A DNA stretch of 34,771 nucleotides from Planctomycetota bacterium (GCA_016795295.1 JAEUHP010000247.1:1-34771); one strand, 5' to 3'; positions 23,019 through 31,668 are shown, counted from the stretch's first letter. Translations and numbers: made by a program. The notes: a model not told the origin generated them from the letters alone.

Positions 23019-24872
23019 CTAGCGGCGCACTTCGGCCGCGAACCGCTGTTCGACCGCACGCACTTCGTCGTCGCTCAGCGGCGCCACGTCCGCCCGTGCC
23101 GCGAAGCGGCGGCCGTCGAACCGCACGTTCGCACGCAGCGCCGCTTCGTAGCCAGGCGGCGGCCGCCGTTCGTGCGCCATGTGCCGTCGGTTGCCGAGTT
23201 CCGCCGCAGCGGCAGCGAACTCCACCGCATCGAGTCCGTCGCCCTCGCCGTCGCAGAGCGCCAGCAGCAGGTCCGCCCACGCTTTGGGCGACACCGGCAC
23301 GCCGAGCGCGCCGAAGTCGAACTGCTGGGCGAGCGCTTCGATCTCCGCAGCGCCGAGCCGCCGGTCGCCGTCGCGATCCGCTGCCGGGAACAGCGCCTGC
23401 AGCATGGCGAAGTCGAAGTTCGCCGCCGGCTCGCGGGCGCGGCTGCGCGCCACCACCCAATCGTTGAGCCCCACCGTGTCGACGATCGCCACATCGGCGA
23501 GCGCCCAACCGACCACGCCCGCCGCCACCGTGTGGTAGACGCCGCGCGCCCCGGCCGACAGGCCTTCGACGTGCCCGGGCCCACGTTCCGGCAAGCTCGC
23601 CAGCAGATCGCGGCAGGTGACGTCGTGCAGCGGCCGCGGCAACGCCACGTAGCGCAACCGCAGCCACGCCTGCCATCGTTCCCAGGGCCGGCACAGCCGA
23701 GCGAGTGGCTGCGGCAGCACCGCGGCGGCCCGGACGAAACCGTCCTTCTCGCGCCCACGCAGGTTGTGTTCGTAGCACCAGCCGAACAGGTTGCTGCACA
23801 GGGCCACGCCGCCCACCAGCAGCGCCAGAAGGCCCGGCCGCGGCACGCGCTGCGCCAGCAGCCAGAACCCCGCCAGCGCGGCCAGCGGCACCAAGTGCGC
23901 GAACGGCCGGTAGGCGAAGTGGTCGCCGCCGACCACCAGCGCGTAGTAGCCGACGAACGAGCCCCAGGTCCCCACGGCGACCAGCACCGGCCAGTGCGTG
24001 CCGAACATGGCGCGCCACACCGCACCGCGCAGCAGACTGGGCACGCCGACGACGAGCAGCAGCGGCAGCGCGAGCCATCCACCGTGCTCGAACAGGAAGC
24101 AGCCGAGGTACCGCAGGCCGCTCTCCGGCCACGCCGCGGTGACCTTCGCGTAGTAGGTGTTCGGCAACCACTCGCCGTAGCAGGCACGCCGCCACCCGAG
24201 GTGCAGCACGGGCAGCAAGAGCGGCCACAGACCGAAAACCTGCCGCGGCGTGCGCCAGAGCGGCAACGCCAGCGCCAGCGTCGCCAGCACCAGCAGCCCG
24301 CCGTCGGGACGCGTCAAAGCGGCGAGCGCGGCCCACAGCGACAGCGGCACCAAAGCCGACCGCGGCCACGGCAGCGGCCCGCGGCTCGCCGCCAGCGTCC
24401 AGCCGACCGCGCACAGTCCGAACAACGCCGTCTCCAGGCCTGAGCTGGCCCAGGTCGCGACCGTGTGGTTGCCGGCGATCGCCAGCAGCACCAAGGTTGC
24501 GAGCCACGGCTGTGCGGGCCGCACGGACTCTGGCAGACGCAGCGCCACCAGCCGCCGCGCCAGCAGCGCGAGGCTCAGCAGCGCACAGCCGAACGCCAGC
24601 GGATTCGCCGTCTGCGGCGGCGGAAGACCGGTGACGGCCCACACACAGCGCAGCAGCACCACCCACAGAAAGCACGAGTACCCTTCGACCGGCCGGAACG
24701 GTGCAGGGTTCCAGACCAGGCCGTGGCCGTCGTGGGCGTTGCCGACGTAGCGGAAGGCGATGAACGCGTCGTCGCACAGAAACCACAACCGCCCAGCGCC
24801 GAACCCGAGCAGCGCCGCCGCCACGAGCCACGGCCCGAACCACCGCCAGCGACCGGGCACGGGCTCCCTCAT
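23019..24872 (-). CDS. ZomB/arabinofuranosyltransferase-like membrane glycosyltransferase with EF-hand insert (copy 1)
   Basis: 617 residues. A GT-C type enzyme with about ten TM helices. The first extracytoplasmic loop carries the Asp34-Asp35 pair (LCDDAFIAFRY), then HDGHGLVWNP and RPVEGYSCFLWV, followed by SSGLETALF, RPDGGLLVLATL, NTYYAKV and VVGGDHFAYRPF. This is the pattern of mycobacterial AftB-like arabinofuranosyltransferases and ZomB proteins. The C-terminal extracytoplasmic part has GLNDWVVARSR, then an inserted EF-hand pair (loop 1 DRDGDRRLGAAE, 499-510; loop 2, from 541, one residue short and degenerate), then MAHERRPPPGY. The start overlaps the stop of copy 2 by four bases (ATGA), so translation is coupled. 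Transfer of a pentose- or hexose-type sugar from a polyprenyl donor is inferred; the acceptor is unknown. Confidence 0.8.
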   Translation of the reverse strand: MREPVPGRWRWFGPWLVAAALLGFGAGRLWFLCDDAFIAFRYVGNAHDGHGLVWNPAPFRPVEGYSCFLWVVLLRCVWAVTGLPPPQTANPLAFGCALLSLALLARRLVALRLPESVRPAQPWLATLVLLAIAGNHTVATWASSGLETALFGLCAVGWTLAASRGPLPWPRSALVPLSLWAALAALTRPDGGLLVLATLALALPLWRTPRQVFGLWPLLLPVLHLGWRRACYGEWLPNTYYAKVTAAWPESGLRYLGCFLFEHGGWLALPLLLVVGVPSLLRGAVWRAMFGTHWPVLVAVGTWGSFVGYYALVVGGDHFAYRPFAHLVPLAALAGFWLLAQRVPRPGLLALLVGGVALCSNLFGWCYEHNLRGREKDGFVRAAAVLPQPLARLCRPWERWQAWLRLRYVALPRPLHDVTCRDLLASLPERGPGHVEGLSAGARGVYHTVAAGVVGWALADVAIVDTVGLNDWVVARSRAREPAANFDFAMLQALFPAADRDGDRRLGAAEIEALAQQFDFGALGVPVSPKAWADLLLALCDGEGDGLDAVEFAAAAAELGNRRHMAHERRPPPGYEAALRANVRFDGRRFAARADVAPLSDDEVRAVEQRFAAEVRR

Positions 24873-26740
24873 CGACCCACCTGAGCGCGGAACCGCTGTT
24901 CGACGGCACGCAGTTCGTCGTCGGTGAGCGGCACGACCTCCGGGTCGACCCGCCGCACACCGCCGTCACTGCGCACGTTCGGCCGCAGCGCTTCGATGTA
25001 GCCGGGCGGCGGCTCGCGCTCGTGCGCCATCTGCCGCGGTGGCAACAGCTGCCGCACTGCATCCAGCAACTCGCTCGCGGTGAGCCGTTCGTCGTGGTCC
25101 GAGTCGCCGAGCGCCAACAGCAATTCGGCCCACACCTCCGCCGGGACTTGTGGCCCGACCGCCACCAACAAGTGCGCTGCGCCCGCGAGCTCGGCCGCAC
25201 CCAACTGGCCGTCGCGGTCGGCGTCGAACGCCGGCAACGCCGCTTCGAGCTGCGCCAGCTCGATCGTGGGCGCCGCAGTGGCTGGGCGGTGCCGCGCAAT
25301 CACCGCATCGCAGAGCCCGTGGCCGTCGAGGATCGCCACGTCCGCCAACGCCCAGGACAGCACGCCGATCGCATCGGCGCGCAGCACGAGCCGCTGGCCG
25401 GGCACCGCTCCCTGCACCTGGCCCGGCTTGCGCTCGGGCAGGTTCTGCAGCTGCAGGGCACACGACACCGCGTGCAGCGGCCGCCGGAAGCCGACCGAAT
25501 GCACCAGGAGCCACGCCTGGTGGCGATCGTAGGTGCGCACCCACGGCCGCAGCAGTTCGGGCAAACGCGGCGCCGTGCGCACGTAGCCCTCGAGTTCGCG
25601 GCCGACGAACTGCCGCTCGAGCCACCACCCGGGCACGCCCGCACCGAGCGCGAACAGCAGCGCCACCGCAACCGCCCAGCGCACTTCGGCCCACAGGTCG
25701 AGGCACAGCCGCGGCAGAGCCAGAGCACACAGCGGCACCAGGTGCACGAACACCCGGTAGGCGAAGTGGTCGCCACCGACCACCAGCGTGTAGTAACCGA
25801 CGTGCGCGAGCCAAACCGAGACCGCGACCAGCGCCGGCCAGCGCTGCCGCCACAGCGGCGCCAGGCCGTGCCGCAGCCCCTGCCGCAGCAGCCACGCCAC
25901 CGCCAGCGGCAGCCACAGCCACAGCGCCTGTTCGACGCAGAAGCAGTAGAGGTAGCGCAGGCCACTCTCCGGCCACGGCGCCACCACCTTGGCGTAGTAG
26001 GTGTTCGGCTGCCATTCGCCGTAGAAGCCCTTGCGCCACAGCACGTGCACGAGCGGCACCAGGAGCGGCAGGCAGCCGGCCAGCACCGCGCCCGCTCGCC
26101 GCCCGAGCCACCACGACCAGGCCGCGATCGCCAGCGTCGCGAGCACCAGCAAGTCGCCGTCGGGCCGCACCAAATGCGCCGCCGCCGCCAAGCCTGCGAG
26201 GCCGAACAGCGGCCGCATTGGCTGCGCAGCACCCGGTGCGCGGCAGCCGAACGCCAGCAGCGTCCAGCCGAGCGCGATCAGGCTGTAGACCGACGTCTCC
26301 ATGCCGCTGCTCAGCCAGGTGGCGAACGAGTGGTTGCCGGCGATGCCGAGCAGCACCACCGCGGTGAGCCACGGCCGCCACCGTTCGCCCCGCAGGGGCA
26401 ACGCCAGCCGCTGCAGCTGCCGCGCCACCACCCACAGGATCACCAAGCCCGCGGCGAAGGCGATCGGGATCGCCGCTTGCGGCGGCTCGACTCCGAGCAG
26501 CTCCCAGACCAGCCACAAACCAGCCACCCAGCCGAAGCTGGTGTAGCCTTCGACCGGCAGGAACGGCGGCGGGTTCCAGACGAAACCGTGGCCGTCGTGG
26601 GCATTGCCGCAGAAGCGGTAGTTGATGAACGCGTCGTCGCAGAACCACCAGAGCGCGACACCACCCCACCACGCCAGACCCATGGCCAGCCCCAACGGCC
26701 ACCACCGGCGCAGCAGCGAAGGCAGAGTAGGCGATGGCAT
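24869..26740 (-). CDS. ZomB/arabinofuranosyltransferase-like membrane glycosyltransferase with EF-hand pair (copy 2)
   Basis: 623 residues, ATG at 26740, the first gene of the pair. It is a paralogue of the downstream gene along its whole length: FCDDAFINYRFCGNAHDGHG, NPPPFLPVEGYTSFGWV, LSSGMETSVY, VRPDGDLLVLATL, NTYYAKVVAPWPESGLRYL and VVGGDHFAYRVF. Both EF-hand loops are canonical: DADRDGQLGAAE (506-517) and DSDHDERLTASE (546-557). They sit between GHGLCDAVIARH and MAHEREPPPGYIEAL, two blocks that are close together in family members without the insert as I remember them. A common C-terminal end (LTDDELRAVEQRF) closes both copies. The long open frame upstream of 26740 is not homologous. The product should act at the outer face of the membrane, possibly in a calcium-dependent manner. 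Confidence 0.8.
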   Translation of the reverse strand: MPSPTLPSLLRRWWPLGLAMGLAWWGGVALWWFCDDAFINYRFCGNAHDGHGFVWNPPPFLPVEGYTSFGWVAGLWLVWELLGVEPPQAAIPIAFAAGLVILWVVARQLQRLALPLRGERWRPWLTAVVLLGIAGNHSFATWLSSGMETSVYSLIALGWTLLAFGCRAPGAAQPMRPLFGLAGLAAAAHLVRPDGDLLVLATLAIAAWSWWLGRRAGAVLAGCLPLLVPLVHVLWRKGFYGEWQPNTYYAKVVAPWPESGLRYLYCFCVEQALWLWLPLAVAWLLRQGLRHGLAPLWRQRWPALVAVSVWLAHVGYYTLVVGGDHFAYRVFVHLVPLCALALPRLCLDLWAEVRWAVAVALLFALGAGVPGWWLERQFVGRELEGYVRTAPRLPELLRPWVRTYDRHQAWLLVHSVGFRRPLHAVSCALQLQNLPERKPGQVQGAVPGQRLVLRADAIGVLSWALADVAILDGHGLCDAVIARHRPATAAPTIELAQLEAALPAFDADRDGQLGAAELAGAAHLLVAVGPQVPAEVWAELLLALGDSDHDERLTASELLDAVRQLLPPRQMAHEREPPPGYIEALRPNVRSDGGVRRVDPEVVPLTDDELRAVEQRFRAQVGR

Positions 26741-26866
26741 GCGCCGGCCATGATGCGGCGCGGCCCAGGCGGCGCAAGGCACCACCGCATCGACCCCAGG
26801 GCCACCGGGGCCGCAGAGCCCCGCGGCCAGCCAGCGCGGACACCTTGGCATGGCCAGAGAGCCACC

Positions 26867-26909
26867 TTGCGAAACTGTATTCTCAATCCGAGATACTTGA
26901 CCTAGAGAA
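26867..26909. promoter_or_regulatory. AT-rich divergent intergenic segment with nested inverted repeats
   Basis: Between the divergent glycosyltransferase and lipoprotein genes. GTATTCTC (26877-26884) faces GAGATAC (26890-26896), and TTCTC (26880-26884) faces GAGAA (26905-26909). TTGCGA (26867-26872), 17 bases and GAGATA (26890-26895) could be a promoter for the plus-strand lipoprotein gene. It is one of the few AT-rich patches in the window. Confidence 0.35.
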
Positions 26910-26920
26910 CGACAACTCCG

Positions 26921-28036
26921 GTGCAGCCGCAACCGCCCCCGGCCGATGCTGCGCCGTCCGGTCGTGCTTCTCTGGTCCCGGGGGTCGTCGTGGTGGTCCG
27001 GTTCTGGCTCGGCGTGTTGGTTGCCTGCCTGTGCTCCGGCTGCGCCGTGCAGCCGGGCCGCGCCGAGCCCCAACCAGCCCCGACCCTGCTCGCCGTGCTG
27101 CCGGCGTCCGGCCCGCGCATCGGCCTCGAGTTCCTGCCACCGGTCGAGGACCACGCGGCCCCGCTCGCCGAGCCGAGCCTGCGCACTGCTGCGCCCCTGG
27201 CCCAGGCCACCCGCCCGGAATCCCGCCGGGATCCGGCCCGGGGCGCTTCGCTGCAGCCCTGGCAGCTGCAGCAGACGCCGAGCAGTTTCGGTGCTTCCCT
27301 GGCCGAGGCCGAGCAGGTGTTCCGCAAAGCGCACACCATCGATTTCGACGCGATCCAGAACCCGGTCGAACGGGAGACCCTGCGCTTCGTCCAAGACTTG
27401 GTCCGTGAAGACTGGCGACGCAGCGGCCGCGCCGGCCGCGAACCGTTCTTCGCCTGGCAACCCCCCGACACCGGCGAACCCCTGCTGTGGAGCGAGGAGC
27501 TGGCCGCACGCAACCGCGAAGAGTGGCTGCAGAGCCACGGCCCCGCCCACCTGCGCAAGCCGCTGCAGCAGCTGCTGCGCCGCCTGCCGCTGGTCCGCGA
27601 CCTCGAACTGGAGATCGCCAAGTTCCGCGCCGAGCACGTGCCGCTGACCCAGGACTACCAGGACCAACACCGCGGCAGTGGTCGGTCGGCACGCTGGTCG
27701 GTGCGCCTGCGCCCGAGCCAGCTCCAGGACCCGCTCGAGATGGTGTTCCAGTTCGGCCCACTGCGCCTGGGCAGCAGCCAGCGGCTCGGCAAATTCGCGT
27801 TCGTGCAACCGCTCGGGGAACGGCTGCAGGCCGAGGTGCACTGGCGCACCGACTACGAACGCGGCAGCCACTGGTGGCGCGCCGAACTGACCTACCGCTG
27901 GTCCTTCTGCACCACTTTGCACTGTGGGTACGGCGATGGCCTGCGCATGCTGCCGAACACCGCCGACGCGGCCTTGCTGGCCGCTGACCCCGACGGCCCA
28001 CCGCTCCTGGTCGTTTATGCAGTGCACACATTCTGA
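26921..28036 (+). CDS. lipoprotein of unknown function
   Basis: 371 residues from GTG 26921. A hydrophobic signal (VVVVVRFWLGVLVACL) runs into a lipobox ending at Cys41 (LCSGC), so the protein is predicted to be lipid-anchored. The N-terminal 26 residues before the signal are unusual, and a GTG near 26990 would give a more ordinary lipoprotein signal; the start is uncertain. A Pro/Ala-rich linker runs to about residue 120. A helical, charged region follows (VERETLRFVQDLVREDWRRS), then a beta-rich end (ARWSVRLRPSQLQDPLEMVF, LQAEVHWRTDYERGSHWWRA) and a Cys pair (SFCTTLHCGYG). The family is not recognised. Its last 20 bases overlap the start of the next lipoprotein gene, so the two form an operon. 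Confidence 0.7.
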   Translation: MQPQPPPADAAPSGRASLVPGVVVVVRFWLGVLVACLCSGCAVQPGRAEPQPAPTLLAVLPASGPRIGLEFLPPVEDHAAPLAEPSLRTAAPLAQATRPESRRDPARGASLQPWQLQQTPSSFGASLAEAEQVFRKAHTIDFDAIQNPVERETLRFVQDLVREDWRRSGRAGREPFFAWQPPDTGEPLLWSEELAARNREEWLQSHGPAHLRKPLQQLLRRLPLVRDLELEIAKFRAEHVPLTQDYQDQHRGSGRSARWSVRLRPSQLQDPLEMVFQFGPLRLGSSQRLGKFAFVQPLGERLQAEVHWRTDYERGSHWWRAELTYRWSFCTTLHCGYGDGLRMLPNTADAALLAADPDGPPLLVVYAVHTF

Positions 28037-29030
28037 ACCGAGCCCGCGCCGCCGACTCGGGCTCGGCTTCTGGCTCGCGTCCGTCGCTGGCTGCACCACC
28101 GTGATGCCGCCAGAGCAGCCACGCCCAGCGCTGCCGTTGCCCGCCGCGGCCGCCACCGCACTGGCCGCGACCACTCCGACCCCGCACCTGCAGCAGCTCG
28201 AGCCCACTTCCGCCACCACCTTCCGCGGCGAACTGCGCGGCAACGGCGAGACGGTGCGCTTCCAGTTCTGGCACCGCCCCGGCCCGCCACGCCCGGCCGT
28301 GGTGCTGGTGCCGATCCTGGCCGGCGGGGCGGGGCTGATGGCGACCATCGCCGGGCAGCTCGATGGGCTCGGCTACGACGTGCTGCTCGCGGAGCGGGTC
28401 GGCAGTGCCATGGTGCCGCCGCAGCGCGGCCCAGACCTCGACCTGCTGTTCCAACGCACCGTGCTGCACCAGCGGCTGCTGCTGGCGTGGCTGGAGGATC
28501 CGGGCCCGGCGTTCGCGCCGCCGCCGGCGCGCTTCCTGTTCGGGGTGTCGGTCGGCGGCATCGTGGCCACCGCCACCGCCGCGCTCGAGCCGCGCCTCGA
28601 CGGCTTGGCCGTGGTGGTCTCGGGCGCCGACCTCGGCTCCCTGGTGACCGACAGCCGCGAAGGGCGGGTCGAACGCTGGCTCGATTGGCGGCTGCGCACC
28701 GACGGCGCCGCGCGCGGGGTGGTGGCGGCCGAACTGCGGAGCTGCCTCACGCTGGAGCCGCTGGCGATGGCGGCCGCGGTGCCGACGCGCAAGGTGCTGC
28801 TGGTGCACGGGCGCTTCGACGAAGTGGTCCCAGGCGCCAACCAGGATTGGCTGTGGGAAGCATTCGGTCGGCCACAGCGGCTCTTGCTGCCCGCCGGCCA
28901 CTATCTGGCGGCTGCGGCGCTGGGCACGGTGCTGTCGAAGGCAGACCAGCACTTCGCACGCTGCGCGACCACGCCCCGCCGCCTCGGCGTGGTGTCAGCC
29001 GCCGAGCGAACGGATCTTCTCGACCACTGA
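28017..29030 (+). CDS. alpha/beta-hydrolase lipoprotein
   Basis: 337 residues, ATG 28017 inside the 3' end of the preceding gene. The signal region RRLGLGFWLASVAGC has a lipobox ending at Cys26. After a Pro/Ala linker the hydrolase domain starts near residue 68. A strand and oxyanion loop (AVVLVPILAGGAG) leads to the nucleophile elbow GVSVGG with Ser178. Asp268 in HGRFDEVVPG and His295 in LPAGHYLA are in the right places for the triad. A short cap lies at about 205-245. It may be an esterase or peptidase-like enzyme anchored to a membrane; the substrate is unknown. The 3' end overlaps the convergent hldE gene by 36 bases. Confidence 0.8.
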   Translation: MQCTHSEPSPRRRLGLGFWLASVAGCTTVMPPEQPRPALPLPAAAATALAATTPTPHLQQLEPTSATTFRGELRGNGETVRFQFWHRPGPPRPAVVLVPILAGGAGLMATIAGQLDGLGYDVLLAERVGSAMVPPQRGPDLDLLFQRTVLHQRLLLAWLEDPGPAFAPPPARFLFGVSVGGIVATATAALEPRLDGLAVVVSGADLGSLVTDSREGRVERWLDWRLRTDGAARGVVAAELRSCLTLEPLAMAAAVPTRKVLLVHGRFDEVVPGANQDWLWEAFGRPQRLLLPAGHYLAAAALGTVLSKADQHFARCATTPRRLGVVSAAERTDLLDH

Positions 29031-30473
29031 AGTGGTCGACCGCCCCGCCACCAACGGCACCAGCACCACCTGGCCGCCGTGCGCTTCGACCCATTCGCGG
29101 CCGACCACGCCCTTGTCGCGCCAGTCCTCGCCTTTGGCCAGCACCGCTGGCGTCACCGCTTCGATCAGCGCCTTGGGCGTGTCGTCGCCGAACGGCACCA
29201 CGTAGTCGACCGCCGCCAGCGCTTCGAGCACCGCCATGCGGTCGTCGAGGCCGTTGATCGGCCGACCCGGACCCTTCTGCTGCCGGCGCACCGACTCGTC
29301 GGTGTTCACCCCGACCATCAAGGCGTCGCCGTAGCCGCGCGCCTTCGCCAGGTAGTCGCAGTGGCCAGCGTGCAGGATGTCGAAGCAGCCGTTGGTGAAC
29401 ACCAGCCGCCGCCCCTCGGCGCGCAGCCGGCTGCCGACTTCGCGCGCCTGCTCCGGCGTCAGCACCTTGCCGCCGCCGGGCCCCGGCGCCTCGGCGAGCC
29501 GCGCCAGGATCTCGGCCCGGCTCGGCGCCCAGGTACCGAGTTTGCCGACCGTGATGCCGGCGGCGTGGTTGGCGAGCCGCAGGCTGTCTTCGAGCCCGAC
29601 TCCGGCGGCGCGGCAGAACGTCAGCACCGCGACCACCGTGTCGCCGGCACCGGTGACGTCGAACACCTGCCGGGCCTCGGTCGGGATGATCTGGTGGCTG
29701 CCGTCCTCGCGCTCGAAGAAGATGCCGTCCTTGCCCAGCGTGACCACCGCGGTCTTGGTGCCAGTGATCTCGCGCAGGCGTTGCGCCGCGCGGTGCAGGT
29801 CACCGGTGCCGCGGATCGACACCCCGGTCGCCGCTTCGGCCTCTTCGCGGTTCGGCGTCAGCAGGTCGACGCCGCGGTAGATCGAGTAGTCCTTGCCCTT
29901 CGGGTCGACCACCACCACCCCGCCCTGGCTGCGCGCCGCGGCCACCGCCGCTTGGATCACGCGCGGCGTCAGCACGCCCTTGCCGTAATCGCTGAGCAGG
30001 ACGCTCTTCCACGGGAACGGCCGCTGCCCCAGGATGGTCAGGATCGCCGCCTCGGCGGCGCCGCCCACCGGTGCCCGGCTCTCTTCGTCGACGCGCAGCA
30101 CCTGCAGGGTCTTCGCCACGTAGCGGGTTTTGCGCGTGGTCGGCCGGGTGCGATCGACCACCAGGGCCTGGGTGTCGATGTCGGCCTGCTCGAGCAGACC
30201 ACGCAGCTGCCGGCCGGCTTCGTCGTCGCCGATCGCGCCGAGCACCGAGGCGCTGGCGCCGAGTTCGCGCAGGTTCGCGGCCACGTTGCACGCGCCGCCC
30301 AGCAAGTAGCGCTCGCTCTCGAACTCGAACACCAACACCGGCGCTTCGGGGGATACGCGCTGGGCGCGGCCGTCGGCGTAGCGATCGAGGATCAGGTCGC
30401 CGACCACCAGGATGCGCGTGTTCGGCAGCGCCGCCAGGGTCGCCGCCAACCGTTGGTGCAATGCCCGGTCCAT
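28995..30473 (-). CDS. hldE: bifunctional heptose-7-phosphate kinase / heptose-1-phosphate adenylyltransferase
   Basis: 492 residues, ATG at 30473. It carries two steps of ADP-heptose synthesis for lipopolysaccharide core. Residues 1-330 are a PfkB/ribokinase-type kinase (ILVVGDLILDRY, GGACNVAANL, VVDPKGKDYSIYRG, LTPNREEAEAATG, and the catalytic GAGD in FDVTGAGDTVVAVL). Residues 350-492 are a nucleotidyltransferase with FTNGCFDILHAGHCDYLAKA (HxGH motif), VGVNTDESVRR and GRSTTSVVEKI. The length is close to the E. coli protein (477). The kinase and transferase are fused as in many Gram-negative bacteria, which argues that this organism makes a heptose-containing envelope glycan. The start overlaps the stop of the deoxyhypusine-synthase-like gene by one base (TGATG), so the two are coupled. 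Confidence 0.95.
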   Translation of the reverse strand: MDRALHQRLAATLAALPNTRILVVGDLILDRYADGRAQRVSPEAPVLVFEFESERYLLGGACNVAANLRELGASASVLGAIGDDEAGRQLRGLLEQADIDTQALVVDRTRPTTRKTRYVAKTLQVLRVDEESRAPVGGAAEAAILTILGQRPFPWKSVLLSDYGKGVLTPRVIQAAVAAARSQGGVVVVDPKGKDYSIYRGVDLLTPNREEAEAATGVSIRGTGDLHRAAQRLREITGTKTAVVTLGKDGIFFEREDGSHQIIPTEARQVFDVTGAGDTVVAVLTFCRAAGVGLEDSLRLANHAAGITVGKLGTWAPSRAEILARLAEAPGPGGGKVLTPEQAREVGSRLRAEGRRLVFTNGCFDILHAGHCDYLAKARGYGDALMVGVNTDESVRRQQKGPGRPINGLDDRMAVLEALAAVDYVVPFGDDTPKALIEAVTPAVLAKGEDWRDKGVVGREWVEAHGGQVVLVPLVAGRSTTSVVEKIRSLGG

Positions 30474-31462
30474 CAGCGTGGCTCCGCGAGGCAACCGCGC
30501 GCGGCGGCGGTGGCCAGGATCGCCTGGTGCAGCAGCGGCAGCACGATCTCGTGCATGGCAAGCACCGATTTGCCCTCCTTGGGCGGGCGCTGCACGACGT
30601 TGGTCACGGCACGGTACTGCTGGATCATGTCGAAGTTGCAGGTCAGGAAGTCGGCGCCGAGCTGGCCCTTGTTGCGGGCGATCGAGACGGCCTTCAGGAA
30701 CACCTCGGGCATGATCACGGCCGAACCGACGTTCAGCCACACGCCGTGCTCGAGGCGCCCCACGGTGTCGGCGAAGGTCCAGAAATCGCGCAGGGTCGAG
30801 GCCCCCAGAGCCGCGCCGTCGAGCTCGGGGTCCATGTGGGTGATGTCACAGCCGAACGCCACGTGCACGGTGGCCGGCACCGAAAGGCGCGCCGCCTCGG
30901 CGAACACCGACAGGTGGCGGTATGGCAGATTGGCCTCCAGGATCGAGCGGCCGATCGCAAGGCCCAGGCCTTCGCCCCGTTCGGCGGCGCGCTTGGCCGC
31001 GCCGTTCAGGCCGGTGAAGGTCTCGCGCCAGAAGCCGAACGAACCGTCGGGCAGGTTCGCCGCCACGTCCTCGCTGGTCGCACCCTGGTAGGCGGTCTCC
31101 CAGTCGTGGATCGCCGATGCGCCGTTGGTGGCGATGTGGGTGAGCAAGCCGCGGCGCAGCAAGTCGATCAGGAGCGGCGACAGGCCGACTTTGAGCACGT
31201 GAGCGCCGAGCGAGATCCCGACTTCGCGGCCCTGCTGGCGGGCGGTGACGATGCGCTCGACGACCTGCTTGAGGGCCTTGCTGCCATAGATGTCCGGCAG
31301 GGCCTGGAACCAGTCGAGGAAGCCCGGCACCGGCGGCAGGACCTTGGCGAAGTCGGACTTCTGCACCAGGTTCTTGCGTTCGGCGAGCGGACGGACGCGC
31401 AGCGGCCGGCCGGAGCGACCGGGGCGGGGTGCGGGGTCGGGGACGGGGTCGGGGTCGGGCAT
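30473..31462 (-). CDS. deoxyhypusine-synthase-like protein
   Basis: 329 residues from ATG 31462. The Rossmann-like DHS fold is indicated by GAHVLKVGLSPLLIDLLRRG, THIATNGASAIHDWE, TSEDVAANLPDG, VHVAFGCDITHMDPELDG, WLNVGSAVIMPEVFLKAV and LGADFLTCNFDM. Authentic deoxyhypusine synthase moves the butylamine part of spermidine to a lysine of eIF5A using NAD. Bacteria lack eIF5A, and I do not see the family's active-site lysine segment near the C-terminus, so another activity is likely (some bacterial relatives make homospermidine). The N-terminal Pro/Asp-rich stretch is low complexity, and a later start is possible. The stop overlaps the hldE start by one base, so it is probably made together with HldE. 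Confidence 0.8.
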   Translation of the reverse strand: MPDPDPVPDPAPRPGRSGRPLRVRPLAERKNLVQKSDFAKVLPPVPGFLDWFQALPDIYGSKALKQVVERIVTARQQGREVGISLGAHVLKVGLSPLLIDLLRRGLLTHIATNGASAIHDWETAYQGATSEDVAANLPDGSFGFWRETFTGLNGAAKRAAERGEGLGLAIGRSILEANLPYRHLSVFAEAARLSVPATVHVAFGCDITHMDPELDGAALGASTLRDFWTFADTVGRLEHGVWLNVGSAVIMPEVFLKAVSIARNKGQLGADFLTCNFDMIQQYRAVTNVVQRPPKEGKSVLAMHEIVLPLLHQAILATAAARGCLAEPR

Positions 31463-31632
31463 CGACGCCCGGCATCGTGCAGGGTCGGGACTTTGGGGTC
31501 CAGGGTCGAGGTGCTTGGGAGCGCTGGGGGCGGTCAGAACACCCCCGAGCTGCCGTGGCGACGATGCAGCGGCCTGGATGTGCGCCTCCCCCGTAGCCGT
31601 TCCCCGCGTTGCCGCGGCTCCCGCGAGATCTT

Positions 31633-31668
31633 GAGCTGTGCGGCCCGCAACCGCGGGCGGCACAACTC
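31633..31668 (-). terminator. imperfect hairpin overlapping the stop of the second DUF4143 ATPase
   Basis: GCCCGC / GCGGGC with a 4-base loop, extended past single mismatches by TGTGC / GCACA and GAG / CTC. It spans the ATPase stop codon (31667-31669). There is no U-tract. It may be a terminator for the minus-strand ATPase transcript. The 170 bases between here and the next gene (31462) show no gene. Confidence 0.45.

Noticed and set aside
24869..28348. Extension of the copy 2 glycosyltransferase frame upstream to 28348
   Set aside because: The extra ~530 codons lie opposite the lipoprotein genes, have no homology-like content, and would place the first TM helix deep inside the protein.
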